DNA of 64,000 bases from Sphingobacterium sp. SRCM116780 (GTDB taxonomy: Bacteria; Bacteroidota; Bacteroidia; Sphingobacteriales; Sphingobacteriaceae), in the NCBI RefSeq assembly GCF_021442025.1, contig NZ_CP090446.1, forward strand, positions 4,154,001-4,218,000, read 5' to 3'. The position numbers and the translations under genes were made by a program. Below are positions 1-9,168 of the stretch, one piece after another. A model generated the notes under the pieces. The model saw only the letters and a list, made by a program, of their open reading frames with translations. It did not search any database and had not been told where the DNA came from. Position 1 is the first letter of the stretch, and every line of letters begins with the position of its first letter.

Positions 1-304
1 GAATTTTCCTCTTTTTTGTTTTAAAAGGATTTTTAGTCAATTATTTCAGCTAGAGTTTCCCATTATACATCGTCAATTATCCAAAATTGAGCAGCTTTGA
101 TAGATGATAAGCACGATCTTTAGGTATAATTAAAGAAAGTTAAAAAATGAGCTAAATGGTCATAATCATTTGAGTTATTTAGAATATTTCTACGAATTTA
201 TGTGCGAAATTAGTACTTTAGCAATAGTGATTGTTTTAATCACAGCATAAGTTTAAGTAGAAATATTTTTTTAAGTTTGTAGTAGTTGTAAAAACAGATA
301 GCTT
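1..304. other. Intergenic or gene-free left edge
   Basis: AT-rich sequence with no open reading frame that I can support on either strand and no RNA gene that I recognise. It lies directly upstream of the cupin protein gene and presumably holds its promoter, but no clear Bacteroidota promoter that fits the start codon was found. Confidence 0.5.
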
Positions 305-1171
305 GTGAAATTAAAACCAGTTGATAGTATCTCAGGAATAACTCCAAAAGAATTTGTAAAAGATTACTTAAGTAAAGGTCAGCCTGTAATTATCAAAGAC
401 TTTATAAGTAAAGATAGTGCATGTTGGAAGAAGTGGAGTTATGATTATTTTAAGGAAATAGCAGGTCAGGAGCAAGTAGATGTCTATGGTCGTGAAGAAG
501 AATCTCAAAACCATGCTGCAAGTCCTCCTGTTGGAAAAATGACTTTTGCTGAATATTTAGATAAAATAAGTGCTGAACCTACGGAGATGCGTTTATTTCT
601 TTTTAATTTGTTAAAAATAAGACCAGAACTTAAGAAGGATGTTATTTATAACGATGTGACAGGTGGTAAGGTAATACAATGGCTTCCATATTTGTTTTTT
701 GGAGGAGAAGGCTCTGCAACGCGTAATCACTTTGATATTGATATGTCACATGTATTCATCTCACAGTTTCAAGGCTCAAAACGTATTTGGTTATTTCCCA
801 ATGATCAATCCGATTTATTATATAAATTACCTTATAATTTTCATAGTATCGCTAATCCGAAAAAAAGCAGAGAAGAAGACTATCCAGGATTAAAATATAT
901 TGAAGGCTATGAAGCCGTTATTAATCCAGGAGATACGTTGTATATGCCTGCAGGATGGTGGCATTATATCCAATACGATACAGAAGGATATTCAATTTCC
1001 GTTCGGGCGTTGGCAAATACTTTCTCAGAAAAATTAAAAGGAGCTCGCAATCTATTTATCACACGCTATTTTGATGATACCATGCGAAAAATCTTTAAGA
1101 ATGGTTGGTTGGATTATAAAATTGATATGGCGAAAAAGAGAGCACAAAAAGCAATTCGAAAAAGAATATAA
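305..1171 (+). CDS. Cupin-like (JmjC/cupin_8) Fe(II)/2-oxoglutarate oxygenase
   Basis: A 288-residue protein of the cupin_8/JmjC-like family, whose members are usually Fe(II)- and 2-oxoglutarate-dependent hydroxylases acting on proteins or RNA. The metal triad is visible: an HFD motif (H142, D144) and a distal H220 in the GWWH segment, inside the expected double-stranded beta-helix region. The N-terminal part resembles the substrate-side region of such enzymes (QPVIIKDF near residue 27). No ATG fits, so the GTG at 305 is taken as start; the next Met is at residue 79. It is monocistronic and converges on the addB-like gene across a shared terminator. The substrate cannot be predicted. Confidence 0.8.
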   Translation: MKLKPVDSISGITPKEFVKDYLSKGQPVIIKDFISKDSACWKKWSYDYFKEIAGQEQVDVYGREEESQNHAASPPVGKMTFAEYLDKISAEPTEMRLFLFNLLKIRPELKKDVIYNDVTGGKVIQWLPYLFFGGEGSATRNHFDIDMSHVFISQFQGSKRIWLFPNDQSDLLYKLPYNFHSIANPKKSREEDYPGLKYIEGYEAVINPGDTLYMPAGWWHYIQYDTEGYSISVRALANTFSEKLKGARNLFITRYFDDTMRKIFKNGWLDYKIDMAKKRAQKAIRKRI

Positions 1172-1187
1172 TATATAAACAGCATAG

Positions 1188-1219
1188 AAAAGCTCGATCT
1201 TGACCCGATGGAGCTTTTT
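1188..1219. terminator. Bidirectional terminator between cupin gene and addB-like gene
   Basis: AAAAGCTC (1188-1195) pairs with GAGCTTTT (1211-1218), giving a hairpin with A and T tracts on its flanks. It sits between two convergent genes and can serve both strands. Confidence 0.6.
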
Positions 1220-1241
1220 GTTTCGTGATATATTATACCTT

Positions 1242-4118
1242 TTACTCTATCTCTTCTTCATTTAGTGCATTTTTATAGAACAGTACGTAAGGATCTGAGT
1301 CATATATCTTTGCTTTTGGGTCATGTTTGAAAGGAATTTCAGGATTAAAAATTTCCTCTAAAGTTTCTTTTAAGAATGTTTGAAATTCTTTTTTTACCGC
1401 AATTAGATATTCTGCCTCCAGTATTTCAGATCTTCCATAAAATAACGTCCCCTCTTCACGCATTTTACGTGCGACGTATAGATTAGGCTCAATACCATTT
1501 CGACCAGTTACCTGTTCGTAAACATAGGTGTAGAACAGCGTTTGAACAAGAGCTTTATTTTCAGTGCCCTTTATGAATACTTTATCCAATGATTTAAAAT
1601 TAACTTCATCGGCACCAGTTTTGTAATCGACGATACGTGTTTTGACAGACTTATCTTTTAACAAAACTTCGTCTACACGATCAATGATACCGTAAATACT
1701 GATATTTTCTTCCTTACCTTGGATTTGAATAGGAAAGTTGATGACATAATCTTGGTCGTTTTCTAGTTCAATGATCTTAATACCGATAAAATGATCAATA
1801 TCATGTTGAATCAGTAAGGTAACATATTCAGCAGCAATCTTATGCATGATACGCTGTAAGCTATTTAAAGCATGCAGTCCGGTTCCTTCTAACTGATATA
1901 GTTCGATAATCTCATTAATAATCAAAGCATCCACAACTACTAAAGATTTTTCTAATTCAGCAATAGGAACGAATTTTTCGACACCCTTGAACGGTAAATA
2001 TACTTTTTCCATCACATTATGGATGACCGTTCCCAAGTTGTTCATTTCAAATTCTTGTGTAATACTTGGAGGTTCTTTGATCTCGGCAACATGTTTTAAA
2101 AAAAAATGAAGTGGAGATTGTAAATAAGTCGTTAGTGCTGTTGCCGAAATTTTCTTCTTATTTTCAACATAATCACGCATAAGCTTATCCCATATCTTTC
2201 CCTTCTTTTCTATGATTAATTCCTCCTGATCTGGTAAAAATGTGATATTCTGCTGTTGATGATGATTGATAAATTGAAATTTACTTTCAAATTCCAATTG
2301 TTTGATAAAACGACTTTCTTCTCCAGAAGAGCTTTCACTCACGATACCATTATAGAGCAAGTGGATTCCCTCACTGTATTGAAAATGACGATAGAATAGA
2401 TAGGCTGAAAGAGCATCTTGATTTTCTAAGATTGGAAGTCCGTAAGCTTGTCGAAGCGAATTCGGTATAAAGGTTGGTGAACTTGATGTTTTGGGTAAAA
2501 TACCTTCGTTGGCACCTAAAACATAAACCTGATCAAAATTAAGACAACGACTTTCTAAAAGCCCCATAATCTGTAAACCCTCTAGCGGATTACCTTCGAT
2601 AGCAGAATTAATGCTTGCAATGGCTTTATTGATAAGGCCAAATTGAAAAGGTATACTGAGAGGTTGTAGTGTCTCCAAGCCTATATGGAGTTGGTTTAAG
2701 GTCTTTCTTACTTCAATAAGTAAGTTACTGTCAATTTGTTTAATGCGATCTTCCTGCGCAAGATTAGCCAGTAGATTATCGATCAGGTGAATCAATACGG
2801 CTATAGCTTCTTCTATTTTGATGATCGGCTGAAAGAAATGTGCTAAGGTTGAACTTTTGAAGGTCAGTTCTTTGAAATCAACTTCAAAGAGCTGTTTATC
2901 TGCAATGAGTTGCTGAATAGCATATTTCTCGTCTTTAGAAACGTTGGTTAAAGGATGATTAATAAACGTTTCAATATAGGTATAGGGGATTTTTGTCTTT
3001 TTCTGATGCGTGATCAGATGCTGTACATCCATCCATAACTCCATGATACCATAAATTGGCGATTGTGTAAGTGGAAAACCTGTTGTAATGTTCGGTTTCA
3101 CATCAGGTAAACTTTGTAATAAAGAAACCAATAAAGACTCATCAGCTAATAAAATGGCCGAAGATTGACCATCCTTTTCATGATTTACTAGAATATCATG
3201 AAGCAGTTTGGTTTGACTCACATTGCCCGTAGCAGCATACAGATTCACCTCTGTGTGACGATTGCCAATGACATTTGGACTATCCCCTAAAGCATTTTTT
3301 AAACCCGTTTGTTGGATATTACGACGAATAAACAAACCTGCTTCTTGTTGTTTATCATCTAAATAATAAGCATCTGCATCAAAGTAGAATAATGCCAAAC
3401 CTTCCTCTTGCCATTTTTTAAATAATATAGCCTCAGCTCTGTTCAAAGCATTGAAACCTACAAAAATGATTTGCTTATAGTTTTTATGAAACGTTTGATT
3501 TTTAGATTTCTCTTCCACAATCTCGCGATAAAACGTAGAAACATTCGTCATTTTCTTCGCTTTCAATTCTTCCTTAAAAGCACGATATAAAACTGGTAGG
3601 CGCCTCCACAGTTTTAGAAAACGTTCCTGTACTGCAGAATGTTCTGATATGGAGAACGATTGCCAAAACTGACGAATAAACTCTTGTTGCTCGGTGGTGA
3701 AATGTTGAAACTGCAAATCAATCTGTGTGTTGTCAAATAATTCCATGAAAATCTCATCGATGTTAACGAGATCATAATCCAACTGTGCAAAATCACTTAA
3801 TATCGTTTCTGCAATTGGGTAAAATTCTTCTAAGGTTTCTGCTTCAATCCCTTCCTTAGCTAACAAACCATTATGTAAATGATATAACATGAAGAACTGC
3901 GCAATAGGAGTTGCCTCCGATAGATTCGTTGATAATCTGAAAAATTCTTGAATCGTAAAAAACTGTGGCGACCAAATAGCCTGTCCATATACATCCGCCA
4001 AATGTTGTTTTAGATAAGTTATCGGTCTTTTATTGTTGAATATAATTGCAGTTTCGTGTAAACTCTCTCCGAAACGATCTTTTAAATCTATAGCGACGTC
4101 TTTTAAAAATGGATTCAT
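1242..4118 (-). CDS. AddB-like PD-(D/E)XK nuclease, DNA-repair subunit
   Basis: A 958-residue protein of the PD-(D/E)XK nuclease family, size and layout as in the AddB-type partner of AddA/RecB-like helicases. The C-terminal nuclease domain shows the IDRVDE segment followed by VDYKTG (D831, K833), the metal-binding D and catalytic K of the RecB-nuclease fold. The N-terminal two thirds match the inactive helicase-like fold of AddB only in general layout. The start lies 3 bp downstream of the AddA-like stop, so the two are one operon. Known role of the family: processing of double-strand breaks for RecA-mediated recombination. The family is sometimes annotated only as PD-(D/E)XK nuclease family protein in Bacteroidota, so I give no symbol. 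Confidence 0.85.
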   Translation of the reverse strand: MNPFLKDVAIDLKDRFGESLHETAIIFNNKRPITYLKQHLADVYGQAIWSPQFFTIQEFFRLSTNLSEATPIAQFFMLYHLHNGLLAKEGIEAETLEEFYPIAETILSDFAQLDYDLVNIDEIFMELFDNTQIDLQFQHFTTEQQEFIRQFWQSFSISEHSAVQERFLKLWRRLPVLYRAFKEELKAKKMTNVSTFYREIVEEKSKNQTFHKNYKQIIFVGFNALNRAEAILFKKWQEEGLALFYFDADAYYLDDKQQEAGLFIRRNIQQTGLKNALGDSPNVIGNRHTEVNLYAATGNVSQTKLLHDILVNHEKDGQSSAILLADESLLVSLLQSLPDVKPNITTGFPLTQSPIYGIMELWMDVQHLITHQKKTKIPYTYIETFINHPLTNVSKDEKYAIQQLIADKQLFEVDFKELTFKSSTLAHFFQPIIKIEEAIAVLIHLIDNLLANLAQEDRIKQIDSNLLIEVRKTLNQLHIGLETLQPLSIPFQFGLINKAIASINSAIEGNPLEGLQIMGLLESRCLNFDQVYVLGANEGILPKTSSSPTFIPNSLRQAYGLPILENQDALSAYLFYRHFQYSEGIHLLYNGIVSESSSGEESRFIKQLEFESKFQFINHHQQQNITFLPDQEELIIEKKGKIWDKLMRDYVENKKKISATALTTYLQSPLHFFLKHVAEIKEPPSITQEFEMNNLGTVIHNVMEKVYLPFKGVEKFVPIAELEKSLVVVDALIINEIIELYQLEGTGLHALNSLQRIMHKIAAEYVTLLIQHDIDHFIGIKIIELENDQDYVINFPIQIQGKEENISIYGIIDRVDEVLLKDKSVKTRIVDYKTGADEVNFKSLDKVFIKGTENKALVQTLFYTYVYEQVTGRNGIEPNLYVARKMREEGTLFYGRSEILEAEYLIAVKKEFQTFLKETLEEIFNPEIPFKHDPKAKIYDSDPYVLFYKNALNEEEIE

Positions 4119-4121
4119 TTC

Positions 4122-7100
4122 TTAGTATTTAACATGTGATACAACTTCAACCAAATCATTTGATTTGGCATAAAATAAAAACCCCTTTACGTTTTTATAA
4201 CCCAATTCCGCTAGCGTATTAACATATTGATTGACTTGCTTTTGATGCGATAAAGCTTCATTCTGCGTAAACTTAAAGTCCAGAACAATTGTTTCGTTTT
4301 CACTTGTGAAAACTTTATCTGGACGTAATGTTTCGCCTTTGGCAGTAATGATGCCTGATTCATTCCAGATCTTGAAATCACCGACCAACCACCTGTTAAT
4401 CTGTGGATGTTGCCAGATCTGATTAACTTCATGTAAAATAGCAGACTTCTCTTCCGCAGTAAAAATACCCTCTGCAATATATTGATTGATGGTGGGTTCT
4501 ATTTCGTCTTTCGAAGTAACAATTGACATGATCTCGTGCGCCATCACCCCATATTGAGAAGCTTTGTCTAATAATAAAATGCTATTGATTGTGCGTTGTG
4601 ATGACTTTTCAAAAGCTTTATCTAGTTCTTTTGAAATCGGATATTGCTGAAGCGCTATTTTTCCAATTTCAATTTTATCCTCACTTTCTCTAACAATAAT
4701 ACAATCCATGTTCAGCTCATTCTCCGTTAAACCAAATTGATTTTTATTGCTCATCAATGATTGATACACAATATCACCTATCAAATCATTTTTTATATCC
4801 ATTCCCAATATTTCACCTGTTTTTCTATCTGCAAGTTGCTTAAAAGCAGGAGCAGAAATATATATATGTTCTATTGCACGCGTAGTTGCTACATAAAAAG
4901 TATTGAGCGCATCCATATAATTGAAGACCATCTCTTCATAATATTTTCGGTATAAAGTTGATTGCCCTAGAGTTGCAGTATATTTTATAGGCGCTTTCCC
5001 TATTGGTGCTAATGCTGTCTCTTCTGTATCAATCCAAAAATTCCCATTCGTCATACCATCTAGCGTCCAACTGCAAAACGGAATCATGACCACATCATAA
5101 GCCAAACCTTTTGATTTATGGACAGTCGTTACTTCAATAGCCTCTATCTTACCCGATGAGGGCAATACCGCTTTAGTCCCATCTTCATCCCAAAAGGTTA
5201 AGAATTGATTAATCCCTCTTTCCCCATTGGAAGAGAAATTTGCGATCATATCCTTAAATGCTAAAATATAAGGTATATGAGGATTGTTTTGTGAAGTCAA
5301 CCCAAAAGCCTCTATCAACTTCTCAACCAAATGAACTAGAGGTAGCTTTTGCCAGTTATCCCAGTTGTCGATTAAATCTTTTGGAAGATCGCCCTGTAGA
5401 TTTCGAACATCATTGTCTTTAAATTTTAGCCAGATTTCATCATCAAAGTTTTTGCCTTTTTGAATAATATGATAGAGATGAGTAAACCTTGCCTTATACA
5501 AAATATGTTTATCTGTATTGAAGACAAAAGCTTTTAACGTTTCGATCAACAATTGTATGCCCTCATTAGCTTCTAACGCTAATGCATCACCAGAGATCAC
5601 CTCAAATTGTAGATGATGCTCGTTCCGATAATTCATTAATTCATGGATGACCAATCGAGCTTGTTTATTGGAGCGAACGAGAATACCAATTTGATTGGCT
5701 TGATATCTTCCTGTTGCCAACCAATGATGAATCTGCTGACATAAAGCTTCCACAGCTGCAGGCTCCACTTGCGAGTTTCTTCGGATGTTGTTTTCAACCG
5801 GTAAATACTTGATCGTAATGGATCCTTTTTTCGACTCATCGTATATTTTTTCTTCTGGAATTTGTTGAGAAGCACCTTCATAAGCCTTCATGATCATATG
5901 ATCATAACCCATCTCTTTCCACCAATTTTTCCCTTCATCCGTTAAATTCTCTTCTATATGTTCATTGAGCAACTGTTGAATCTGTTGCGGAATAGTTTCA
6001 AAAAGATAATTATTAAAATGAATGATATTCGGAAGACTTCTGTAGTTTATATCTAAAGAACCATTTTCGATTAACTCTTTTAGATCCTCTTCATTTGAAA
6101 TGTGAAAAGAGTTTGCCACTTGTTTTTCAGCCTGCTCAAGTAAGATTCTCCAATCACCGTTTCTCCAACGGTAAATACTCTGCTTCACATCCCCAACGAT
6201 TAAATGTTCAGCGAGTTTTCCAGAAGCATTTCCAAGCGCATTGATCAATAGAGGACTATAGTTTTTCCATTGAATTCGTGAAGTATCCTGAAATTCATCA
6301 AAAAGAAAATACTGATAGCGATTTCCAATCTTTTCCCAAATAAAAGTAGGATCGCCATGTTGATCTAATCCCAGCTTGTTCAATTGAATTTGTGCATCAG
6401 AAATCAATTGCGCATTATTTTCCTTTCGCCATTGCGCTAGCAAGTCACTCATTTCTTTGAGCAAACGTAGGTAATAGAAGTTCTTTTGGAAGGCTTCGTA
6501 AGTGATGTATGTCCTAAATTTATCTGCTAATAGTTTGAAGTTGCCTAGAATGGGTAAAATAGCTTGCTGCAGACCCCAATTGATTTCCTTTTTACCATCT
6601 AAAAAGGCGTCATCATGACCAATCAGACTCACATACTTATTGATAATCTCTTCAAGCTTAGCTGTGCTTAATTTGAAAACATTCACTTGGGCATGAGATA
6701 AAGTGTAAATAGGATTTCTACTTTTTCCTTTTAAATCAGCAGCATCCAGATTTAGCGATTTAAAAGCCCCTTCGAATTTTTTCACTTCCTCTTGTAAGGC
6801 TTCTAAAAATACCCGAATGAATGTTTCAATCTCCTTATTTAATTTATTGAATACCTGATCTGAGTTTTGAGATAAGAGAAACTTGTCAAATTCCTTGAAA
6901 TTTTCAGAAAATATTTCATTGGCCAGATTGGTTAATTCTCTTCGGTAATTCCAATTTTCATTATTTGCAATTTTCTTCTCCGCATACTCAATGATCCATT
7001 CCAATAAATCGGGACGTTTATCCAATAAGTGGTTTAACATCACGGTAAGATCCTGTCTAACCTTACTGGTGTTCATTTCTATTTTATATGCTGCATCCAG

Positions 7101-7493
7101 GTGAAGTTCATAGGTAAAACTTCGAATCACTTTTTGCGAAAATCCATCAATCGTGCTAATGGTGAAATGACTATAATCATGAAGTATTTTTCGATAGACA
7201 CGGTATGCTTTTTCTTGAATCAATCCCGCGTCCCAATTTGAAAATTGTTTTAAAAGCAACAGCCGATAATCGTTGATTTTTTTACTGGGATCACCTTGAG
7301 CAAGTCCTTTAAGAACAGATAAAATCCTCTCCTTCATCTCTGCCGTCGCTTTATTTGTAAACGTAACTGCTAAAATTTCGCGATAGCTATTTTCTTTCGA
7401 AAGTAATAAAGTAAGATAATGGACGGTTAAACTAAATGTTTTTCCTGAACCAGCCGAAGCTTTTAAAATCTTTAAAGGGGCAATGTTATTCAT
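4122..7493 (-). CDS. AddA/RecB-like UvrD-family helicase-nuclease
   Basis: A protein of 1123 residues from the ATG at 7493; an upstream in-frame ATG at 7529 would add 12 non-homologous-looking residues. Superfamily 1 helicase motifs are in order: Walker A ASAGSGKT (12-19), the DEFQDTS motif II, GDVKQSIYRWR, NYRSLPNII, TVHKSKGL and the YVATTRA motif VI. The C-terminus carries a RecB-type nuclease core, RPDKVF then VLDFKF (D1072, K1074). Together with the following AddB-like gene it should form a dual-nuclease break-resection complex acting on duplex DNA ends. It is the first gene of a two-gene operon. Confidence 0.9.
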   Translation of the reverse strand: MNNIAPLKILKASAGSGKTFSLTVHYLTLLLSKENSYREILAVTFTNKATAEMKERILSVLKGLAQGDPSKKINDYRLLLLKQFSNWDAGLIQEKAYRVYRKILHDYSHFTISTIDGFSQKVIRSFTYELHLDAAYKIEMNTSKVRQDLTVMLNHLLDKRPDLLEWIIEYAEKKIANNENWNYRRELTNLANEIFSENFKEFDKFLLSQNSDQVFNKLNKEIETFIRVFLEALQEEVKKFEGAFKSLNLDAADLKGKSRNPIYTLSHAQVNVFKLSTAKLEEIINKYVSLIGHDDAFLDGKKEINWGLQQAILPILGNFKLLADKFRTYITYEAFQKNFYYLRLLKEMSDLLAQWRKENNAQLISDAQIQLNKLGLDQHGDPTFIWEKIGNRYQYFLFDEFQDTSRIQWKNYSPLLINALGNASGKLAEHLIVGDVKQSIYRWRNGDWRILLEQAEKQVANSFHISNEEDLKELIENGSLDINYRSLPNIIHFNNYLFETIPQQIQQLLNEHIEENLTDEGKNWWKEMGYDHMIMKAYEGASQQIPEEKIYDESKKGSITIKYLPVENNIRRNSQVEPAAVEALCQQIHHWLATGRYQANQIGILVRSNKQARLVIHELMNYRNEHHLQFEVISGDALALEANEGIQLLIETLKAFVFNTDKHILYKARFTHLYHIIQKGKNFDDEIWLKFKDNDVRNLQGDLPKDLIDNWDNWQKLPLVHLVEKLIEAFGLTSQNNPHIPYILAFKDMIANFSSNGERGINQFLTFWDEDGTKAVLPSSGKIEAIEVTTVHKSKGLAYDVVMIPFCSWTLDGMTNGNFWIDTEETALAPIGKAPIKYTATLGQSTLYRKYYEEMVFNYMDALNTFYVATTRAIEHIYISAPAFKQLADRKTGEILGMDIKNDLIGDIVYQSLMSNKNQFGLTENELNMDCIIVRESEDKIEIGKIALQQYPISKELDKAFEKSSQRTINSILLLDKASQYGVMAHEIMSIVTSKDEIEPTINQYIAEGIFTAEEKSAILHEVNQIWQHPQINRWLVGDFKIWNESGIITAKGETLRPDKVFTSENETIVLDFKFTQNEALSHQKQVNQYVNTLAELGYKNVKGFLFYAKSNDLVEVVSHVKY

Positions 7494-7783
7494 GGAATGA
7501 AAGTTAATATTATATCGGCAATAATCCATAGATAATATGAAAATGAAGTAAAAAGCGCAGAATCAATACTCATCGTTTATTCAACCCTTTTTACGATGAA
7601 ATGCTACTGTCTCTTGAAAGTGCTTACCCCATAAAATGTATATCTGTAATGGAGTGAGTGATTTACGACGTATGTAGTTCATTTTTGAGAATCTGTGCTT
7701 TGAAATTTTACATCCTTCTTTTGGGTTATAGCTCAAAGAGTTAGCAGAGTGATTTTTAGCTTTTTACTTTCAAAAATCATTTG

Positions 7784-7791
7784 TATCTTTG
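7784..7791 (+). promoter_or_regulatory. Promoter -7 element for rpsP
   Basis: TATCTTTG matches the Bacteroidota primary sigma -7 consensus TAnnTTTG. The -33 position 19 bp upstream is T-rich but not TTG. It implies a leader of about 50 nt. Confidence 0.5.
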
Positions 7792-7793
7792 CG

Positions 7794-7819
7794 TCCCCTC
7801 TTGCATGAAGCTCGGGGGA
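7794..7819 (+). promoter_or_regulatory. Possible leader hairpin of rpsP
   Basis: TCCCC (7794-7798) can pair with GGGGA (7815-7819) in an otherwise AT-rich leader, with a weak inner CTT/AAG pairing. It could be an S16 autoregulatory structure, but this is inferred only from position and unusual GC content. Confidence 0.25.
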
Positions 7820-7848
7820 TATGTTGAATACATAAATAAAAAGAAAAC

Positions 7849-8370
7849 ATGGCAACTAAAATCAGATTGCAAAGACATGGTAAAAAAGGACGTCCTTTTT
7901 ACCACTTAGTAGTAGCAGATGCACGCGCACCACGCGATGGTAAATTCATTGAACGTATTGGTTCTTACAACCCAAACACAAACCCAGCGACTATCGTTTT
8001 GGATTTTGAAAAAGCTTTGGATTGGATGAATAAAGGTGCTCAACCTACTGACACAGCTCGTACTATCCTTTCGGATAAAGGTGTTTTATACAAAAAACAC
8101 TTATTGGGTGGTGTTAAAAAAGGTGCATTTGATGAAGCTGCTGCAGATGCAAAATTTGCTGCTTGGAATGACGCTAATGACGCTAAAACTGCTGGTAAAA
8201 AAGACGGTTTAGCATCTTCTAAAGCTGAAGCTAAGAAAACAGCATTGGCTGCTGAAGCTAAGAAAAAAGCAGACAAAGCTGCTGCTATTGCTGCTAAAAA
8301 TGCTCCAGTTGCAGAGGAAACTCCTGCAGAAGAAACTGAAGCTCCAGCGACAGAAGAAACTGAAGGATAA
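7849..8370 (+). CDS. rpsP: 30S ribosomal protein S16
   Basis: S16 of the small ribosomal subunit. Residues 1 to about 85 form the conserved domain, starting MATKIRLQRHGKKGRPFY and including RDGKFIERIGSYNP. The remaining roughly 90 residues are a low-complexity tail rich in Ala, Lys and then Glu (PAEETEAPATEETEG at the end), which makes the protein about twice the length of the E. coli protein (about 82 residues); such tails are common in Bacteroidota. The tail is probably disordered, basic first and acidic last. rimM follows after a terminator, but trmD and rplS, which often complete this operon, are absent here. Confidence 0.97.
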   Translation: MATKIRLQRHGKKGRPFYHLVVADARAPRDGKFIERIGSYNPNTNPATIVLDFEKALDWMNKGAQPTDTARTILSDKGVLYKKHLLGGVKKGAFDEAAADAKFAAWNDANDAKTAGKKDGLASSKAEAKKTALAAEAKKKADKAAAIAAKNAPVAEETPAEETEAPATEETEG

Positions 8371-8393
8371 TTTTCTATTCATACAGTATCAAG

Positions 8394-8424
8394 AAAGCCG
8401 GTTCATTATGATCCGGCTTTTTTT
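8394..8424 (+). terminator. Rho-independent terminator after rpsP
   Basis: AAAGCCGG (8394-8401) pairs perfectly with CCGGCTTT (8413-8420), followed by further T residues. It separates rpsP from rimM, so rimM probably needs its own promoter or read-through. Confidence 0.85.
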
Positions 8425-8481
8425 GAATCATGATTGAAAGGCATACACCTAAAAAATCTTTCAATCTTGTATTTATATTTT

Positions 8482-8489
8482 TAAATTTG
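8482..8489 (+). promoter_or_regulatory. Promoter -7 element for rimM
   Basis: TAAATTTG fits TAnnTTTG and lies 17 bp before the rimM start codon, downstream of the rpsP terminator. The predicted leader is very short. No good -33 TTG is present at the 19-bp spacing. Confidence 0.5.
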
Positions 8490-8506
8490 CCTTTTCAATT
8501 AAGAAC

Positions 8507-9034
8507 ATGACAATAGAAGAAAGTTTTTATATCGGTTATATTAGTAAAACTCGTGGATTAAAAGGAGAGCTCCAACTTTTTTTTGAATTTGAAGATTATC
8601 AAGATTTAGACTTTGATGTCCTATTTGTTGAAGTCAATAAAAAACTAGTACCCTATTTTGTTGACAATATCAAGTACCAAACAAATAGCACGGCCTACTT
8701 GAACTTGGAGGATGTAGATCATATTGACAAAGCACAACCCTTAGTACGTAAGAAAATCTATCTTCCCAATGATAAAATGCCAGAACGAGATCCGGAAGAT
8801 TTTAGGTATACGGATCTGATCGGGTATCTTGTTATTGACGAGACACATGGTGAGTTGGGGGAGATTACGCATGTACAAGAAATGCCACAACAATTTATCG
8901 CAACCGTAGATTTTAACGATAAGGAATTGATGTTCCCTTTAAATGACGACCTGATATTGGGAATTGATCCCGAAGAAGAAGTTTTGGAAGTCGATCTACC
9001 AGAAGGATTGGTCGAGCTGTACAAAGAAATATAA
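8507..9034 (+). CDS. rimM: Ribosome maturation factor RimM
   Basis: A 175-residue RimM. The N-terminal RimM domain carries the family signature IGYISKTRGLKGEL near residues 8-21, and the C-terminal half is a PRC-barrel domain (the LIGYLVIDETHGELGEI region). RimM binds S19 in the pre-30S subunit and assists 16S rRNA processing and head assembly. Its position after rpsP is the conserved one. The terminator and the TAnnTTTG element between the two genes suggest that rimM is at least partly expressed independently. Confidence 0.95.
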   Translation: MTIEESFYIGYISKTRGLKGELQLFFEFEDYQDLDFDVLFVEVNKKLVPYFVDNIKYQTNSTAYLNLEDVDHIDKAQPLVRKKIYLPNDKMPERDPEDFRYTDLIGYLVIDETHGELGEITHVQEMPQQFIATVDFNDKELMFPLNDDLILGIDPEEEVLEVDLPEGLVELYKEI

Positions 9035-9054
9035 ACGGAAAGAACCATTTTAGT

Positions 9055-9102
9055 AAAAAAGAAGAGTTGCTATAGTTATTGCTGTAGCAACTCTTCTTTT
9101 TT
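9055..9102. terminator. Strong terminator after rimM
   Basis: A 21-bp stem, 9055-9075 with 9082-9102 (one G-U pair), loop TTATTG, flanked by A6 and T6. The core arm is GAAGAGTTGC. It is symmetrical, so it could work on both strands. Confidence 0.9.
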
Positions 9103-9168
9103 AGGGAGAACAAACTTGTAATAATTATAAAAAGAATTATCTTTATTGTCAAGAATAACCTAGCCATT

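Larger units (their letters stand above)
7494..7848. other. Intergenic region with divergent leaders of addA-like gene and rpsP
   Basis: This gap separates divergent genes. The only readable structure is near its right end: a TAnnTTTG -7 element and a GC-rich leader hairpin before rpsP, both listed separately. No coding region or RNA gene was found in the rest, and no clear promoter for the addA-like gene was seen. Confidence 0.5.

Noticed and set aside
299..306. TAGCTTGT at 19 bp from a TTG as a promoter for the cupin gene
   Set aside because: It overlaps the only possible start codon (GTG 305), so transcription would begin inside the gene; the match is probably chance.
8040..8276. Open frame antisense to the rpsP tail
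   Set aside because: It is a shadow of the repetitive Ala/Lys codons of S16; no start region or family supports it.
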